Shown here piece after piece: positions 11,214 through 21,860 of a DNA stretch of 64,000 nt. Origin of the DNA: Aradus depressus (Eukaryota > Arthropoda > Insecta > Hemiptera > Aradidae); the NCBI GenBank assembly GCA_963662175.1, contig OY759226.1, positions 28,178,065-28,242,064 of the forward strand, given 5' to 3'. The notes under the pieces are model-generated. The model had not been told where the DNA came from. It saw nothing but the letters and a program-made list of their open reading frames with translations, and did not search any database. A program made the translations under genes and the position numbers. How positions within the stretch are numbered: position 1 is the stretch's first letter; each line of letters begins with the position of its first letter.

Positions 11214-11544
11214 TTTTGGTGAAATTGAAAGTGAGTAGAAAGAGGGGGGCCTGGAAAATTAAGGGGGGCTGGAAAATTAAGTCTTGTGCGTTTATAAGTT
11301 TTTCTTCTTCACCGGAGCCTTGCCCTACTAAAAGGGTTATGGTAATGCCCCAAAGGAAACGACTTAAGTTGTAAAGTTTGATCGTTACTGACACCTTCGT
11401 GAATAATAAAACAGAGAAAAAAAAAAAAACAAGAAAGAAGGAAGAATTAGGAGACTGATAGGAAGTTAGCCGTAGTGATGGCAGCGGCACCTGTTGGGAA
11501 TTAGGCGACTCTGCAGCGATGCTCCTAATTGTCTCGCCACTTGA

Positions 11545-11982
11545 TGAAGACCGGTCCAGCTCTTCAACATCAGAGCATCTTATATGTCTCTACATTTGTA
11601 TGTTGGAAATGAGATAGTTCAAGTAATGAGAAGTCAAGAAATCGGGAGAGCAAGCTTGCGATATCAGTCCAATCAGTCTATTGGCCTCAGATAAGATGGT
11701 CCCAGCTCTTCAACATCAGAGCACCTTATGTCTCTACATTGGTATGTTGGAAATGAGGTAGTTAAAGTACTGAGAAGTCAAGAAATCGGGAGAGCAAGCT
11801 TGCGATATCAGTCCAATCAGTCTATTGGCCTCAGATAAGATGGCCCCAGCTCTTCAACATCAGAGCACCTTATGTCTCTACATTGGTATGTTGGAAATGA
11901 GGTAGTTAAAGTACTGAGAAGTCAAGAAATCGGGAGAGCAAGCTTGCGATATCAGTCCAATCAGTCTATTGGCTTCAACAGG
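11545..11982. repeat. 144-146 bp tandem repeat, 3 units
   Basis: CAGCTCTTCAACATCAGAGC starts at 11557, 11703 and 11847. The units are highly similar, with GGTATGTTGGAAATGAGGTA and GAAATCGGGAGAGCAAGCTT inside. Not recognised as coding. Confidence 0.85.
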
Positions 11983-12347
11983 GCCGAGGGTCCTACACCA
12001 TAGCAATGCGATATCGTTAAGGTTCTCAACAATATTTATGAACCAGTATCGCTTGCCTGTGGACACGATAACTTCAGATAGAATGAATGTACCGCACGAC
12101 ATTTTATATGTAAAACCTGAATCCTATAATAACGACAAGTATTGATGATCAGCCAAATCGCGAATAGGATTAAAAAGGATGTGAGACGAGTATCGGTCAA
12201 TATCTCCTATTGATGGGAGCCTATCGATATCACATTATGAGGAGGTGAGGTGGCTAATACACCTCCTGATCGGAGTCTATCGATATGACATACTATCGAT
12301 ATCACATGTAGTGAACCTTAATATGATAGGCCCAGCCATATTCTTCC

Positions 12348-12460
12348 TAATCAACTAAAAGTTCACTCTTCCTCTCCCGCCGATCTGGCTGAAAATAGAT
12401 TTATACCATACTCGAAGACGTCTATATCCTCATATACAATTTTATGTCGGTAATTATCGA
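12348..12460 (+). repeat. Element A fragment
   Basis: Decayed match: AATCAACTAAAAGTTCACTC, CCGATCTGGCTGAAAATAG, ATCCTCATATACAATTTTAT. Confidence 0.45.
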
Positions 12461-12534
12461 CAAAAAATATAGATTATAATCGATGATACCTGATATTTTT
12501 TGCAGAGATATTGTGAAACACTTAATAAAAAATA

Positions 12535-12718
12535 AAGAGAAAATATTGTCTATTTCACAAAATATATATAATATGGGGGTACTTTCGGTATTGCTACCAT
12601 TTTCAGCCGCGACTTAACAAATACTGCAGTACTGTCGTGCCTGAAGATGGTAGCAATACCGAAAGTATTGGAAATATGGGAGATATTATATATATTTTGT
12701 GAAATAGACTATATTTTT
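12535..12718. repeat. Large inverted repeat with hammerhead-like core
   Basis: The outer arms are GTCTATTTCACAAAATATAT and its complement at about 12688-12712. The inner arms are TACTTTCGGTATTGCTACCA and TGGTAGCAATACCGAAAGTA. On the plus strand, CTGAAGA is followed by GGT, a 6-nt loop, ACC and GAAA, which matches the hammerhead pattern CUGANGA-stem II-GAAA. The minus-strand arm has CTGAAAA, a core change. It may be a terminal repeat of a Penelope-like element. No reverse transcriptase is present. Confidence 0.55.
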
Positions 12719-12814
12719 TTAAAAACATACGTTTTTCTTTATTTTTTATTAATTACATTGGAGGAATTTTTAGTTAATATCCGCCCTAAACCTTTTTTCA
12801 TTACGAAGAACACA

Positions 12815-13025
12815 TCAATAGGAATCGTACTCATAGAGTTTTGAATAGGTAAAATTTTGTGTCAATATGTTAATTTTATCGAAATCTATCGTGTCTACAG
12901 AGACACATACATTTTTTTTTATCATTTTAGGATCTAGGTGGTCGGAAAACAAGAAAATCCGGTAAAAAATCGACACCGAATTTCTGAACGATTACATAAC
13001 CGTACAGCCGGGGAAGTGAAAAATA
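12815..13025 (+). repeat. Element A, 3' half
   Basis: GTCAATATGTTAATTTTATC, the central ACAGAGACACATACA with T-run, GATCTAGGTGGTCGGAAAAC, CGATTACATAACC and the terminal GGGGAAGTG arm. Confidence 0.65.
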
Positions 13026-13789
13026 AAAAAAAAAAGTCTACTCATAAATGTAATTATAAGTTAGACAGTTTGCTTACCTCATTGATTGTATCTGATTTCC
13101 TGGAACCAAGTCGAGGATACGACGGGAAAAGTAGATAGGTTGTCTGATACGGAGCTGAGGATTTACAGGGATTACGGATAAACCACCTGTAAGATAGTTA
13201 ATACCGACTGAATATCTCTTCTGGATTTAATATTCCAGACGAGAGGTTCCCATCTGGGGATTGATGGGGTCAAGAAAAGAGAGTTCTGTCTTGGTTACTT
13301 TGTAGTAACTAGCTGGTTACCCGGCGATGTTCGGGAGTTAAGGTGATTACGTGCGATACCCGGACAAAAGGATTATTCTCCCCCAAAATATATGGGACAT
13401 AAAATGTTTGTGAGAAAATATGAAAAGTTTATGTCTCATAGAAATAAAAGACGAATCTATCCACTGTTTTACTTCCTGTCTACTGTCTAGTTTCTTGTCT
13501 AAAGGAACACTGACACCATACTAGTACTATTCGGGTGATATGTCACTGATGATGACGCAGTTATGTTGAATGCTGTTTCTTGTCGGAAAGAAAACAATGG
13601 GAAGACAACGTCTTTTATGTGTATGAAAAATCTGGTCCCACAACATTTAACTATCACATACGTATGAAAGGTTTCTGTCTCCAAGTAGATCCCCCTCTAT
13701 TCAATGATTTTGAAATTATATGTACCTACGCTAAATGTTATTCCGGAATAGGCAGATTCAAAATCTGAAATTTTCTTGAAATATGTTCA

Positions 13790-14100
13790 GTCAGTTTTCC
13801 GTGATGTTACAAACAGACAGACTGACACACACTCAAACAGACAGACACATACTCATACCGACAGACAGACACACACTCATACCGACAGACAGATATACAC
13901 TCAAGCAGACAGACAGACACACACTCAAACAGATAGACAGACACACACTCAAACAGAGAGACAGACACACATTCAAACAGAGAGACAGACACACATTCAA
14001 ACGGACGGACAAACACTCCGAAACTAAACATCTCTTGTAATGCTTTTGTTTGACCTGAAACTGTTAAAACTAATATATTTTTCCAAAGTATCTAATATAA
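13790..14100 (+). repeat. Element D copy with expanded CAGACA microsatellite
   Basis: Shares CAGTCAGTTTTCCGTGATG, a CAGACAGACA tract and GTTTGACCTGAAAC with 54640-54890. Here the tract has expanded to about 210 bp (13811-14020) of roughly 20-bp units such as CAGACAGACACACACTCAAA. All open frames across it are repeat artefacts. Confidence 0.75.
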
Positions 14101-14107
14101 AGACTCT

Positions 14108-14425
14108 TTGAACGAGAAATGTATCGACCTGAAATTTCATATTTAAAGTCAAACCTGTGAGGACTTAAACCTATCAAATGTCAGCGACATCGGCTGAAGG
14201 AAAGGGGGGGGGGGGGGGGGGGGGGGGGGTCTCAATTCAAAAACTCTAATAACTGCCGAAGTAATGAATTTACCGACAAAAAATTTCGTATGAGGATTTA
14301 GGAGCCCCTATGTAATTTAACTATTGAATACTAGCAAACGGTCGATTCTTTTGGAGGGGACGCAAAAGTCAATTGATTATTTCGTTCTGGGGAAGTGCAT
14401 GACCGGTGATTCACCGATGACTGTT
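14108..14425 (-). repeat. Element A, inverted copy with G-run
   Basis: Runs from AATGTATCGACCTGAAATTT through a 27-nt G-run (14203-14229) to the inverted 5' end TTCTGGGGAAGTGCATGACC then GGTGATTCACCGATGAC. The 3' hairpin end is missing. Confidence 0.7.
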
Positions 14426-15074
14426 TCTATTAGTTTTTGTGTTAAAGCCGAGCTGCTTGCGGAGGTTGAAGCTCGGTCGGTGGACCTGCGTTCGTCCTCT
14501 GCTTTGTCCCTCCTTCGTTAACCACCTGCCAGAGATGACTCGCTTATTCCTTTCTTGGTTCGTCTTCTAGTCATCTAATACTTTTCCTCCCTAAATGGAA
14601 TTTCGATTACTCACTCCACTGATATTGAGTTTAGTAATTGTTAATTAACACTTCTCGGCGACACACTTCGGAAAATATACCTTTTCTCCTATTTACTTTC
14701 AAGTTCCTGGAAGAAAATTAAAGCCTGGGAATGTGGTCGGAAAATTATATCTGAAATGAGATCAAATTTTGATTGCCCGATCCTCAAAACGAAAAGAAAA
14801 GTGTTTTTCCGCATGGTGGCTATCGTCTGTGGAATTTTATTTTCCTTTGTTCTTGATAACTTTTCTAATGGACTGATACTCGTAATTCATATGAATGTAC
14901 CTTTTTTTGGAAAATATATTTGTCACAATGAGGACTAAGGACTATTGATTTTGGTGTCAATACCAGCACATATTATGAACCTATAACAATGGTCTGAGAG
15001 CTTTCTGACAATTAGCTGAAAAGTTTAATCATATCTTACAATTTGTTGAATGGAAAACAAAAACAAAAAAACTT
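14426..15074. other. No confident gene
   Basis: A short GC-richer stretch at about 14446-14522 reads KAELLAEVEARSVDLRSSSA... before a stop. It has no supported start or splice partner, so it is not called. The remainder is AT-rich with nothing seen. Confidence 0.4.
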
Positions 15075-15123
15075 TTTTTTAAAATATTGTCTATTTCAAC
15101 AAAATATATATAATATGGGAAGG

Positions 15124-15397
15124 GGCGCCGGTAGCTCAGTGGTATGCGTGCTTGCCTTCTGAGCGTGGGTTCGGAACCCGATAGAGGCTCTTAGTTTATT
15201 TTATCTGGGAGGTATGTCCCCTTCGGATGGGGCGTTAAGCAATGGTCCCAAGCCTGTGCGATGTCAGGTAGTCGTTAAAAACCCCTACCCTAGGTGAATA
15301 AAAATATAGGGTAGGCAAAATTTAGAACTCCCACAATAGAGTCGGGCTCTTGTCCACCAGAATGACGAAAGAGCACTCTGGTAGTAGGCGATATGAC
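15124..15397 (+). mobile_element. tRNA-derived SINE
   Basis: Box A is present (GGTAGCTCAGTGGTATGCG) with a worn box B (GGGTTCGGAACCCG). The body includes CCTTCGGATGGGGCGTTAAG and ACCCTAGGTGAATAAAAATA. It is 3'-truncated after GTAGGCGATATGAC. Confidence 0.85.
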
Positions 15398-15510
15398 AAA
15401 ATCGATATAGTCATTCATACTTCCATGTTCCAAAATCGATATAGACAACCATACTTCCATGTTCCAATATCGATACAGACAATCAAACTTCCATGTTCCA
15501 ATATCGATTT
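15397..15510. repeat. 34-bp tandem repeat, 3 units, at the SINE 3' edge
   Basis: The unit is CATACTTCCATGTTCCAAAA then TCGATATAGACAAC. TTCCATG recurs at 15421, 15455 and 15489, immediately after the truncated SINE. No gene is seen in 15676-16107. Confidence 0.75.
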
Positions 15511-16107
15511 TTAAAACAATTTTTGTAGGAATATTTCTTTTGGAACCTGATAAAACTTATGCAAAGATAAGATATTGTTTGTTTTGTGAAACACAATTAT
15601 ATGTATAATAATTAATAAAATTTGTTAAGTTGCGCATGAAGATGGTAGCAATACAGAAAGTGTTCCCTTATTATGGGTTTAGGTTTTTCATTTTAAAATT
15701 AAATGCAAATTTGTGACATTCAACGATTTGGCTGGAAAAAAACAATCCTTTTGACAATTTGAAGTTATGTAAAAAAAACAACTATTAAAACGGTTTCCAA
15801 AAAAAAAATAAGGTATCGATCAATTCGAATGTTTGGCATTTATTTACGAATTTTAAAGTTTTTTTTTACCAAAAAAAGTCTTATAACATTTAGTGTCTTA
15901 AAACCGAAGGATGGAAAATGTAGAAATGAGGGGTCCAGTTGAAGTTCTGGCATATAGAGCGCCACCCAAAACCTTCGAGAGTGAGCTGAAAGCAACGAAG
16001 GTCTAACGAGTTCTTCCTAGGCCAGGAATGTACAGTTGACAGTGATGAGATTAGAACAAAGAGATGCGAGATGAGCTCTCATTGACGGATGACATTGAAC
16101 CTTGAAG

Positions 16108-16265
16108 GGTCCTTTTAAACGGAATCTGGAGATAGATGCTGGAGCGCTCCTTCATCCGGCTTCCAGACACTACTGTCTTCTGCCTGATTACCATCCCACG
16201 GTGGGACAAGAGGAACGTTGGTACATTCTAAGGAAGACGCAAGAAGCTTGCTTCTTGTATGACAT
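16108..16265 (+). CDS. Candidate internal exon, product unknown
   Basis: Open frame of 52 codons plus 2 bases, from about 16108 to a very strong donor GTAAGTAAG at 16266 (phase 2). The translation starts GPFKRNLEIDAGALLHPASR and ends QEERWYILRKTQEACFLYD. It carries conserved-looking aromatic, cysteine and charged residues and coding-type codon use. It has no ATG, so it would be an internal exon. The likely acceptor (CATTGAACCTTGAAG) is weak, and the preceding in-frame stop at 16096 limits the exon. I do not recognise the family. It could belong with the exon-like segments at 16566 and 19075, but phases do not prove a join. Confidence 0.35.
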
Positions 16266-16419
16266 GTAAGTAAGTCAGCAAATGGCGAACGTTGTATAAG
16301 TCCATGCCCTGAGATAGCTCACGAAACCATTATAACCAATACTGACTTATATCCGTCTTCTTCAAAGACATCTTAATTTACCCTCCTAGTGTTACAGACT
16401 TTCAATTCCATAGATAGAT

Positions 16420-16532
16420 TGTTCGAGCATAATTGCAAAGTGCCTGTTCGAGCGTATTCACAGAGTGCCTGTTTGAGCGTATTCGCAGAGTGCCTCTTAT
16501 AGCGTATTCGCAGTGCCTGTTCGAGCTATAAG
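16420..16532. repeat. 25-bp tandem repeat, about 4 units
   Basis: The unit is GTGCCTGTTCGAGCGTATTC then RCAGA. The first clear period is 16440 to 16465, and later units are partly deleted. Confidence 0.7.
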
Positions 16533-16565
16533 TGATTGAAATAGACCATGTTTATTGATCTTCAG

Positions 16566-16622
16566 GATGGGTTCAGCTTCCTGGGAGATCCTGTGGCGAC
16601 CAAGGATGGGGACCTGCCTTTA
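16566..16622 (+). CDS. Possible 57-bp exon
   Basis: Flanked by a reasonable acceptor (TTTATTGATCTTCAG) and a GTAAAT donor at 16623. One frame reads DGFSFLGDPVATKDGDLPL. If joined to the phase-2 donor at 16266, another frame (MGSASWEILWRPRMGTCL) would be used instead. The segment is short, so chance is a real alternative. Confidence 0.2.
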
Positions 16623-17077
16623 GTAAATAATTGATCCGCTAGGGGCCAGAGAGGACACATCAATCTTAGAGATTGTGGAGCGGGGGGGCGCCGAGGAGGG
16701 TTGGTTTATATTAAACATTAATACCCCATTGTGCCACCTTCCTAGCCAGCTCCTTCCTGTTACTCCCCTAACTCCAGCTCTGTCATTCTACGCCTTCTCC
16801 AAACATATTTTCTTTTTTTCTTCGCCTTTAACTTTTCCTAACACCCTTCCTTCCTCTTTTTATTAGCTCAACTACACCTTTATGTCATCAGTTATTAAAG
16901 GTTTCCCTCCCATTGTCTTCAAGTTTTCTTTTAGAATTGCCAAATACTTCTTTTTTAGCAACTTTTCATGTAGGAAAACATTAGAGACATTTTCCATCGT
17001 GGTCCTCATATGCTCTCAAATTGGAACAACATTTCTACAAAGTTGCTGCTCTCCCTATAAACCGTCACTTTTCCTTT

Positions 17078-17171
17078 CTTAATATGGCTGAAAATCAGCA
17101 AGTGTCTTTTTCATGAAAACAGAATTTCTGAAAGTATCTCTACGCTTCGCATAGCTAGGGAAGTAAAAACT
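17078..17171 (+). repeat. Element A, 3' fragment
   Basis: GGCTGAAAATCAGCAAGTGT, then a collapsed 3' end with CGCTTCGCATAGCTAGGGAA then GTAAAA. No feature is seen from 17172 to 17529. Confidence 0.55.
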
Positions 17172-17529
17172 ACATTCAAGCTGCTGATCTGAACTCGGTA
17201 GTTGAGATATTGAACTAAAGCTTTGTAGACTTATCTGTCCTTTCTCCAACAGTAATAATAAATCCTGACCACTTAGAACAGGGAATTTAACATAGTGTTA
17301 GAAATGTTTGTACAGAGTGTATAGTTCTTGATTGAGATGTGAGATCTTGTTTTAAACATCCTGAGGTGTAAATAGGTCGAGTGAATCGAGAGGCAAACAA
17401 CACGTTTCAGAGGAAAAACAACAAAGACAATGGAAATAAGAGTAGAAAAAAAAAAAAGGAAGAACTAAAAAATGCAACGGATCCCACACCGAGACAATTA
17501 GATGTAAATGTGCGATGACCCTCTCTGAT

Positions 17530-18411
17530 AGTGGGGCTGTGGGCAGCTAATAAGGACAGACTTCTTAATAATTGGAGAGCCGGTGTCTGGGTAATGAATA
17601 TATTCATAAAGGAATATCTGTAGTTGTTAGGGGCAGTGGTCGGCCGTTGGAAGGGCATCCTGGCAGCACTCAAAGAGAGAAGGAAGCGCAAAAGGACGTT
17701 ATGAAATCTTTGAGAGAGCTCTTCGTCACGTTAAGATCTCTTGAAGAAAGATCATCCTGACAAATTCAGGAACTTCAAGAGAGTGCACGCATCCTAAGTC
17801 TTAGGAGGTACAAACGGTAGGAGGAAGGACAGAAATTGTGAAGGTACTACATGCAGTTCTATAAGAAGTGCATTCAGGATAGCTAATAAGGACAGACTTC
17901 TTAATAATTGGAGAGCCAGTGTCTGGGTAATGAATATATTCATAAAAGAGGATCTGTAGCTGTTAGAGGCAGTGGTCGGCCGTTGGAAGGGCATCCTGGC
18001 AACACTCAGTGCATGCGAAAGACAAGATCTTATTAAGAAAGCGCATCCTTACATTAGGAACGTCTGAAGAAAGTGTTTTCTTGCAAGTAAGAACTATTGA
18101 TTATAGCTCACTCAGGCAAGTCGAGGCACCAAGATAGCTTCAAATCTAGTCTTAGCGAAAGATAAAGAGAATGGTTTGATGAGAATGAGTTTGGCTCTGG
18201 TTTCTGTGATATTTACCTGCGAATCGTCGCCAAGAGAGAGACTTACTGACAACTCCTATGAAACCGTCACTTCACATATGGTGGGATGAGGACTTCAAGA
18301 GAGTGTTAGTCGTTTCTCATGGACGATTTACCGGAAGAAGGCTGGAGAAAGCGTCGTTTGTGAAGCCAGGTCAGAAGGCTCTAACAAGACGGCTGAGCAC
18401 CACTCTCCGTT
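17530..18411 (+). repeat. Degenerate repeat units with relic coding frames
   Basis: A 132-bp block (AGCTAATAAGGACAGACTTC ... GGCCGTTGGAAGGGCATCCT) occurs at 17545 and again at 17881, 336 bp apart. A GGAACTTCAAGAGAGTG motif at 17770 returns as GGACTTCAAGAGAGTG at 18291. From about 18203 to 18411 one plus frame is open for about 69 codons, including an ATG at 18258 (MKPSLHIWWDEDFKRVLVVS..., ending STTLR). The related unit at 17770 has stops in the same frame. This looks like a decayed protein-coding transposon or repeated pseudogene. No family recognised. Confidence 0.4.
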
Positions 18412-18717
18412 AGTATAATTGCCTCGAGTCATTAGCCTAAGTGCGCGGGGGAGCTGCGTGTGTGCTCCTGACTTCTCAGCATTGTTCCATCCTCTTATCG
18501 CCCGTCTCATCCCTATCTTCCTTTCCCTTCAACTCTTTGTCATGTCGTATGGAAAGTATCAATTTTCCTCTATAAAAAAAAAAAGACTACTATTTTTTTT
18601 GTAGTAGTATGTTTATTAGATGGTTCATAATGACTCAATTTGCTGAATAGTTCGTCTTAACAACGAGGTTCCTCTGAAAACTTTCACTTAGGGTCTTTCG
18701 ACTTATGGATTTCTAAA

Positions 18718-18955
18718 AAGTCGTCGGTGAATCACCTAAAACTTCCTAACTGCAAATTAATCCACTTACTCAAAACTCACTAAAAATTCCTTGTTGTACG
18801 GCTCAATAAGCAGTTTTTGATAGTTTTAACGGTTGTACAGTTCCCCTCCGCTGATCACAATACCCCTCGGTCGATTTCGCAGACAATCAATTATTGAGGA
18901 TCCTGGATATATAAAGATTCGTGTCGATAGATTCATTGCATCTTCTTCGTAAACG
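18718..18955 (+). repeat. Element A, degenerate copy
   Basis: A clear 5' end (AAAAAGTCGTCGGTGAATCA then CC) is followed by heavily decayed middle matches (CGGTCGATTTCGCAGACAAT, AAGATTCGTGTCGATAGATT). Confidence 0.5.
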
Positions 18956-19074
18956 TTTTTCAGTCTCGAAGCTCTTGGAATTGAGTTAGTTGCTAATCTA
19001 AGCGATTCGCTGTCGTTAAAGCAAACCCTCGATGTTTACCTCCTCACTTTCAATTCCCTGAAAGCTTTTTGCAG

Positions 19075-19167
19075 AACAGAGTTGAGGGGGTACGCCGAAT
19101 TGTGGCTGCCCTAAGCAGCAGATCGCTTGGATCAGCGTCAATGTTAGCTGAACCGACTTATTCTACG
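19075..19167 (+). CDS. Candidate 93-bp exon, product unknown
   Basis: A strong acceptor (TTCCCTGAAAGCTTTTTGCAG, split by the exon edge at 19074/19075) and a GTAAGG donor at 19168 bracket 31 open codons, phase 0 on both sides. The translation begins NRVEGVRRIVAALSSRSLGS and ends AEPTYST. The opposite strand also offers a splice-bounded open segment (19040-19110), which makes strand choice uncertain. The plus-strand model is longer and has the better acceptor. Family not recognised. A 95-aa open frame follows at 19175-19462, but in another frame and with low-complexity composition. Confidence 0.3.
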
Positions 19168-19630
19168 GTAAGGTTTGCCCTCTCGGCTGACTGACTGGGT
19201 ATTTACCGGGGGGTTGGTCTCTGTTTACCTCACCTCGGAGCTCTACAAACAGCCTCTGAAGGGGATGGTCCCCACTCAGCACTCTTTATATAACTTATCT
19301 ACCCACCTTCAACCCCTCAATTATCCGCACCCCCTCTATTATCCGCCACTGTGCAAACAGACCAACGAACATCAGGTCAAGGGCCATACTTCAATGTACA
19401 TTTCCAGAGTTACTTTACCTCCTTCTGACAGACAAACAAGGTCTTCAAATTACCAACAATAATTATTTACACAAATACGCTATCCTAGGTTACGTGTGAT
19501 CCAAGAAGCAGAAAGCGGATCCAGCAACTTTGCTTCTCTTAATTTTTCTTCCGTACCTTTATGGGTTTTCCCCTGCATTTCATATTTTCCTTCTCTCTGA
19601 ATCCAAAAAATCCAAATCCAAGAAAACATT

Positions 19631-19745
19631 TTAACTCCCGATAGAACGAATCTTTCGTCACTAAATTTTATTACAAATAAATATTATATAATTAAGATTC
19701 TCAGCCAAATCGGCTAAAGAGAGTGAGAGAAAACTTGGTTTAATA
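19631..19745 (-). repeat. Element A, inverted middle fragment
   Basis: AACTCCCGATAGAACGAATC, CGTCACTAAATTTTATTACA and CAGCCAAATCGGCTAAAGAG match the antisense middle block. Confidence 0.5.
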
Positions 19746-20420
19746 TGGAAAGTTTAAAACCTGAATAAATTGTGCGAACGTTTGAAACCTTTTCCAACGC
19801 GATTGTTGATCGATTCGATGTGAACAGTATTGCATCGGTGAATCGAAACGTTGAAGATTCACAGTAATATAGATGATTAATTAGTAACGAAACAAGTGAT
19901 CTGTGAAAAATATGAATAATAATTTCCCGTTCTATGCACTACTACCCAACGACGCTAACAATAGGTGCAGACACAGACGGAACTCGAAATACAAGGAGTA
20001 GCAATGTTGCCAAGGTATAATGGACGGTCCCCGATGTCTGGTCCCCCCACACACACTACTAACAGGATGATAGGTTGTTCTACATCCCAGGTACACGATG
20101 TATAGAAGAAGTCTAATAATTGGTCAGAAATGCCAGGTTCATGTATACTCCAATTTCAGGTTTTCTAACCCTCTCATTCCAAAAATAAATAAAAAAAAAA
20201 TACTAAAGAAATAACGCGGAAGACCGACTTGGTTATAGACCTGCCATGATTTCAGACAGACTAATATAGTCTTCTGCGCGAGCCCCAGAAAAAAAAACAA
20301 CGCAAAACAGTTTTGAACGGTCCACTATTTACGCATGATCAGTCACACTTTTGACAACAATCGATTTAAAAATGGTAAATCAAAAAAAGTAATTTATATT
20401 GTACATTTTCAATAAAGTAT
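19746..20420. other. No gene seen
   Basis: AT-rich sequence. A weak antisense element A end (GTCTAATAATTGGTCAGAAA) lies near 20110-20136. Confidence 0.5.
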
Positions 20421-20574
20421 ACCGGGCTTTAACTACGAAGACGTATCGCCTATTAGCAGAGCAATCAATGATATTTCACCTCCGGTATAAAAACCTAAGG
20501 GCCTCAGCCGGGTTTCGAACCACCTATCTTGAGCTCAATAAGCAAGGATGCATACCACTGAGCTACCAGCGCCC
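20421..20574 (-). mobile_element. tRNA-derived SINE, internally deleted
   Basis: Antisense 3' end (CGGGCTTTAACTACGAAGAC, TATCGCCTATTAGCAGAGC) is joined directly to the antisense tRNA-like head (GGGTTTCGAACC, TTGAGCTC, CACTGAGCTACCAGCGCCC). Most of the body is missing. Bases 20575-21226 show no gene. Confidence 0.8.
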
Positions 20575-21226
20575 AGTCAATGAAGGACAATATGATAACT
20601 GTGACGTTTTTAAACACATTTTGGATAAGCAACCGCTCATGCTAGCGTTGGAAGTGAACATTAATATTTCCTCACATTAATGCTATTGTTATTGGGCTAC
20701 CTACAGGTTGCCATCCACTTCTGAACAGCCATATATAGACTGCAGAAATATAAATTATAATAGCCACACAATTAAAAAGCCCACTCAATATAAAGTTGTC
20801 AATATAAGACCCATTAATGGGTTTATTCTCTGACTGCGCTGTCACAGACTTCTTGTATTTTTTTTTTATTTGTATTTAAATAATAAATAATTCATGAGAG
20901 ATCTGTTGTTAAGTCGTGGCGGTGTCCTCCCAAAGATCTGGAATATAAAAAGGACTAAAACTTGGGATATGTCAATGGGACAAGGTTCGGTTCTGTCCAA
21001 TGACAGCTGTCAATAGCAGTATCTCTCATTCCACCATATTACCATTCTCTGGAATTGATTTAAACTATTAATATTAATAATAAATATCCTGATATAGGAT
21101 TTATCGTAGGTTTTATCGTCGCGGCTCAACTCACATATCGTGTTTTATCCTTTAGAATGCTGTAGAAAGCACAAGGACGCACCCAACCAAAGAACAATTT
21201 TTAGGTCGATAACAAACGACAAGAAA

Positions 21227-21860
21227 GTCGACGGTGAATCACCGGCTATGTACTTCCCCAGTACGAATTAATAATTTAAGTTTTTGCTCTCCCTCCAAAG
21301 ACAATCGACCGTTAGATTTAAAACTCAATATTTAACTTAGATAATGGCTTCTGAACCCTTATACTAAATGTTGTGTCGATAAATTAATTACATGGGCAGT
21401 TTAGGGTGAGTCGCACCCCACTTCTCTTCCTGCAAGGGTTTTGAATTAGAATATAAAATTTCAAGACGATACATTAATTAAATCGGCAAATATTAAAGGG
21501 TTTTGAGTTGAACCCTTACCCTAATCCTAGTCTCCCCTTCGGCTGATTTCGTTGAAAATTAATAGGTGTCGTCCTTATGAGGTTTTGAATTTACATATGA
21601 AATTTCGTGTCAATAGGTTCATTACAACGGCAGTTATTAGACTTTCCCTATGGCCAATTGGTCAGAAAATCAATGTTTCATCATCGGAGGGATCTGGATA
21701 TACATAGGTATGTCATTTCGTGTCGATATATTCTTTTTCTCGGGTTTTATCGTGTCGGAAGAGGATCATATAGTTTTCAGACATTTTAGAATAGTGACGT
21801 TGAGCAGGTCCGGTAAAAACACAAGATGGAATTTTTGACCGATTACAAAACTTTCTCGAT
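21227..21860 (+). repeat. Element A, full-length long form
   Basis: Starts GTCGACGGTGAATCACCGGC then TATGTACTTCCCCAG. It carries three diverged middle blocks (TGTGTCGATAAATTAATTAC, TTTCAAGACGATACATTAAT, TTTCGTGTCAATAGGTTCAT) and ends TTTTTGACCGATTACAAAAC with GGAGAAGTA. The middle-block multiplication explains why element A copies vary from about 330 to 650 bp. Confidence 0.75.

Larger units (their letters stand above)
15075..15675 (+). repeat. Hammerhead-like family element split by a SINE
   Basis: The left part (AAATATTGTCTATTTC, AAAATATATATAATATGGG, ending about 15120) matches the outer arm at 12535. The right part (about 15580-15675) has ATGAAGATGGTAGCAATAC then AGAAAG, a decayed version of the 12535 core. 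The SINE at 15124-15397 and its following short tandem repeat separate the halves. Confidence 0.5.

Noticed and set aside
13776..14040. Threonine/glutamine-rich repeat proteins
   Set aside because: They translate the expanded CAGACA microsatellite; all frames are equally open.
15121..15190. A genuine tRNA gene from the box A/box B pair
   Set aside because: The head recurs in about 20 copies attached to the same body and cannot fold as an intact tRNA; it is a SINE.
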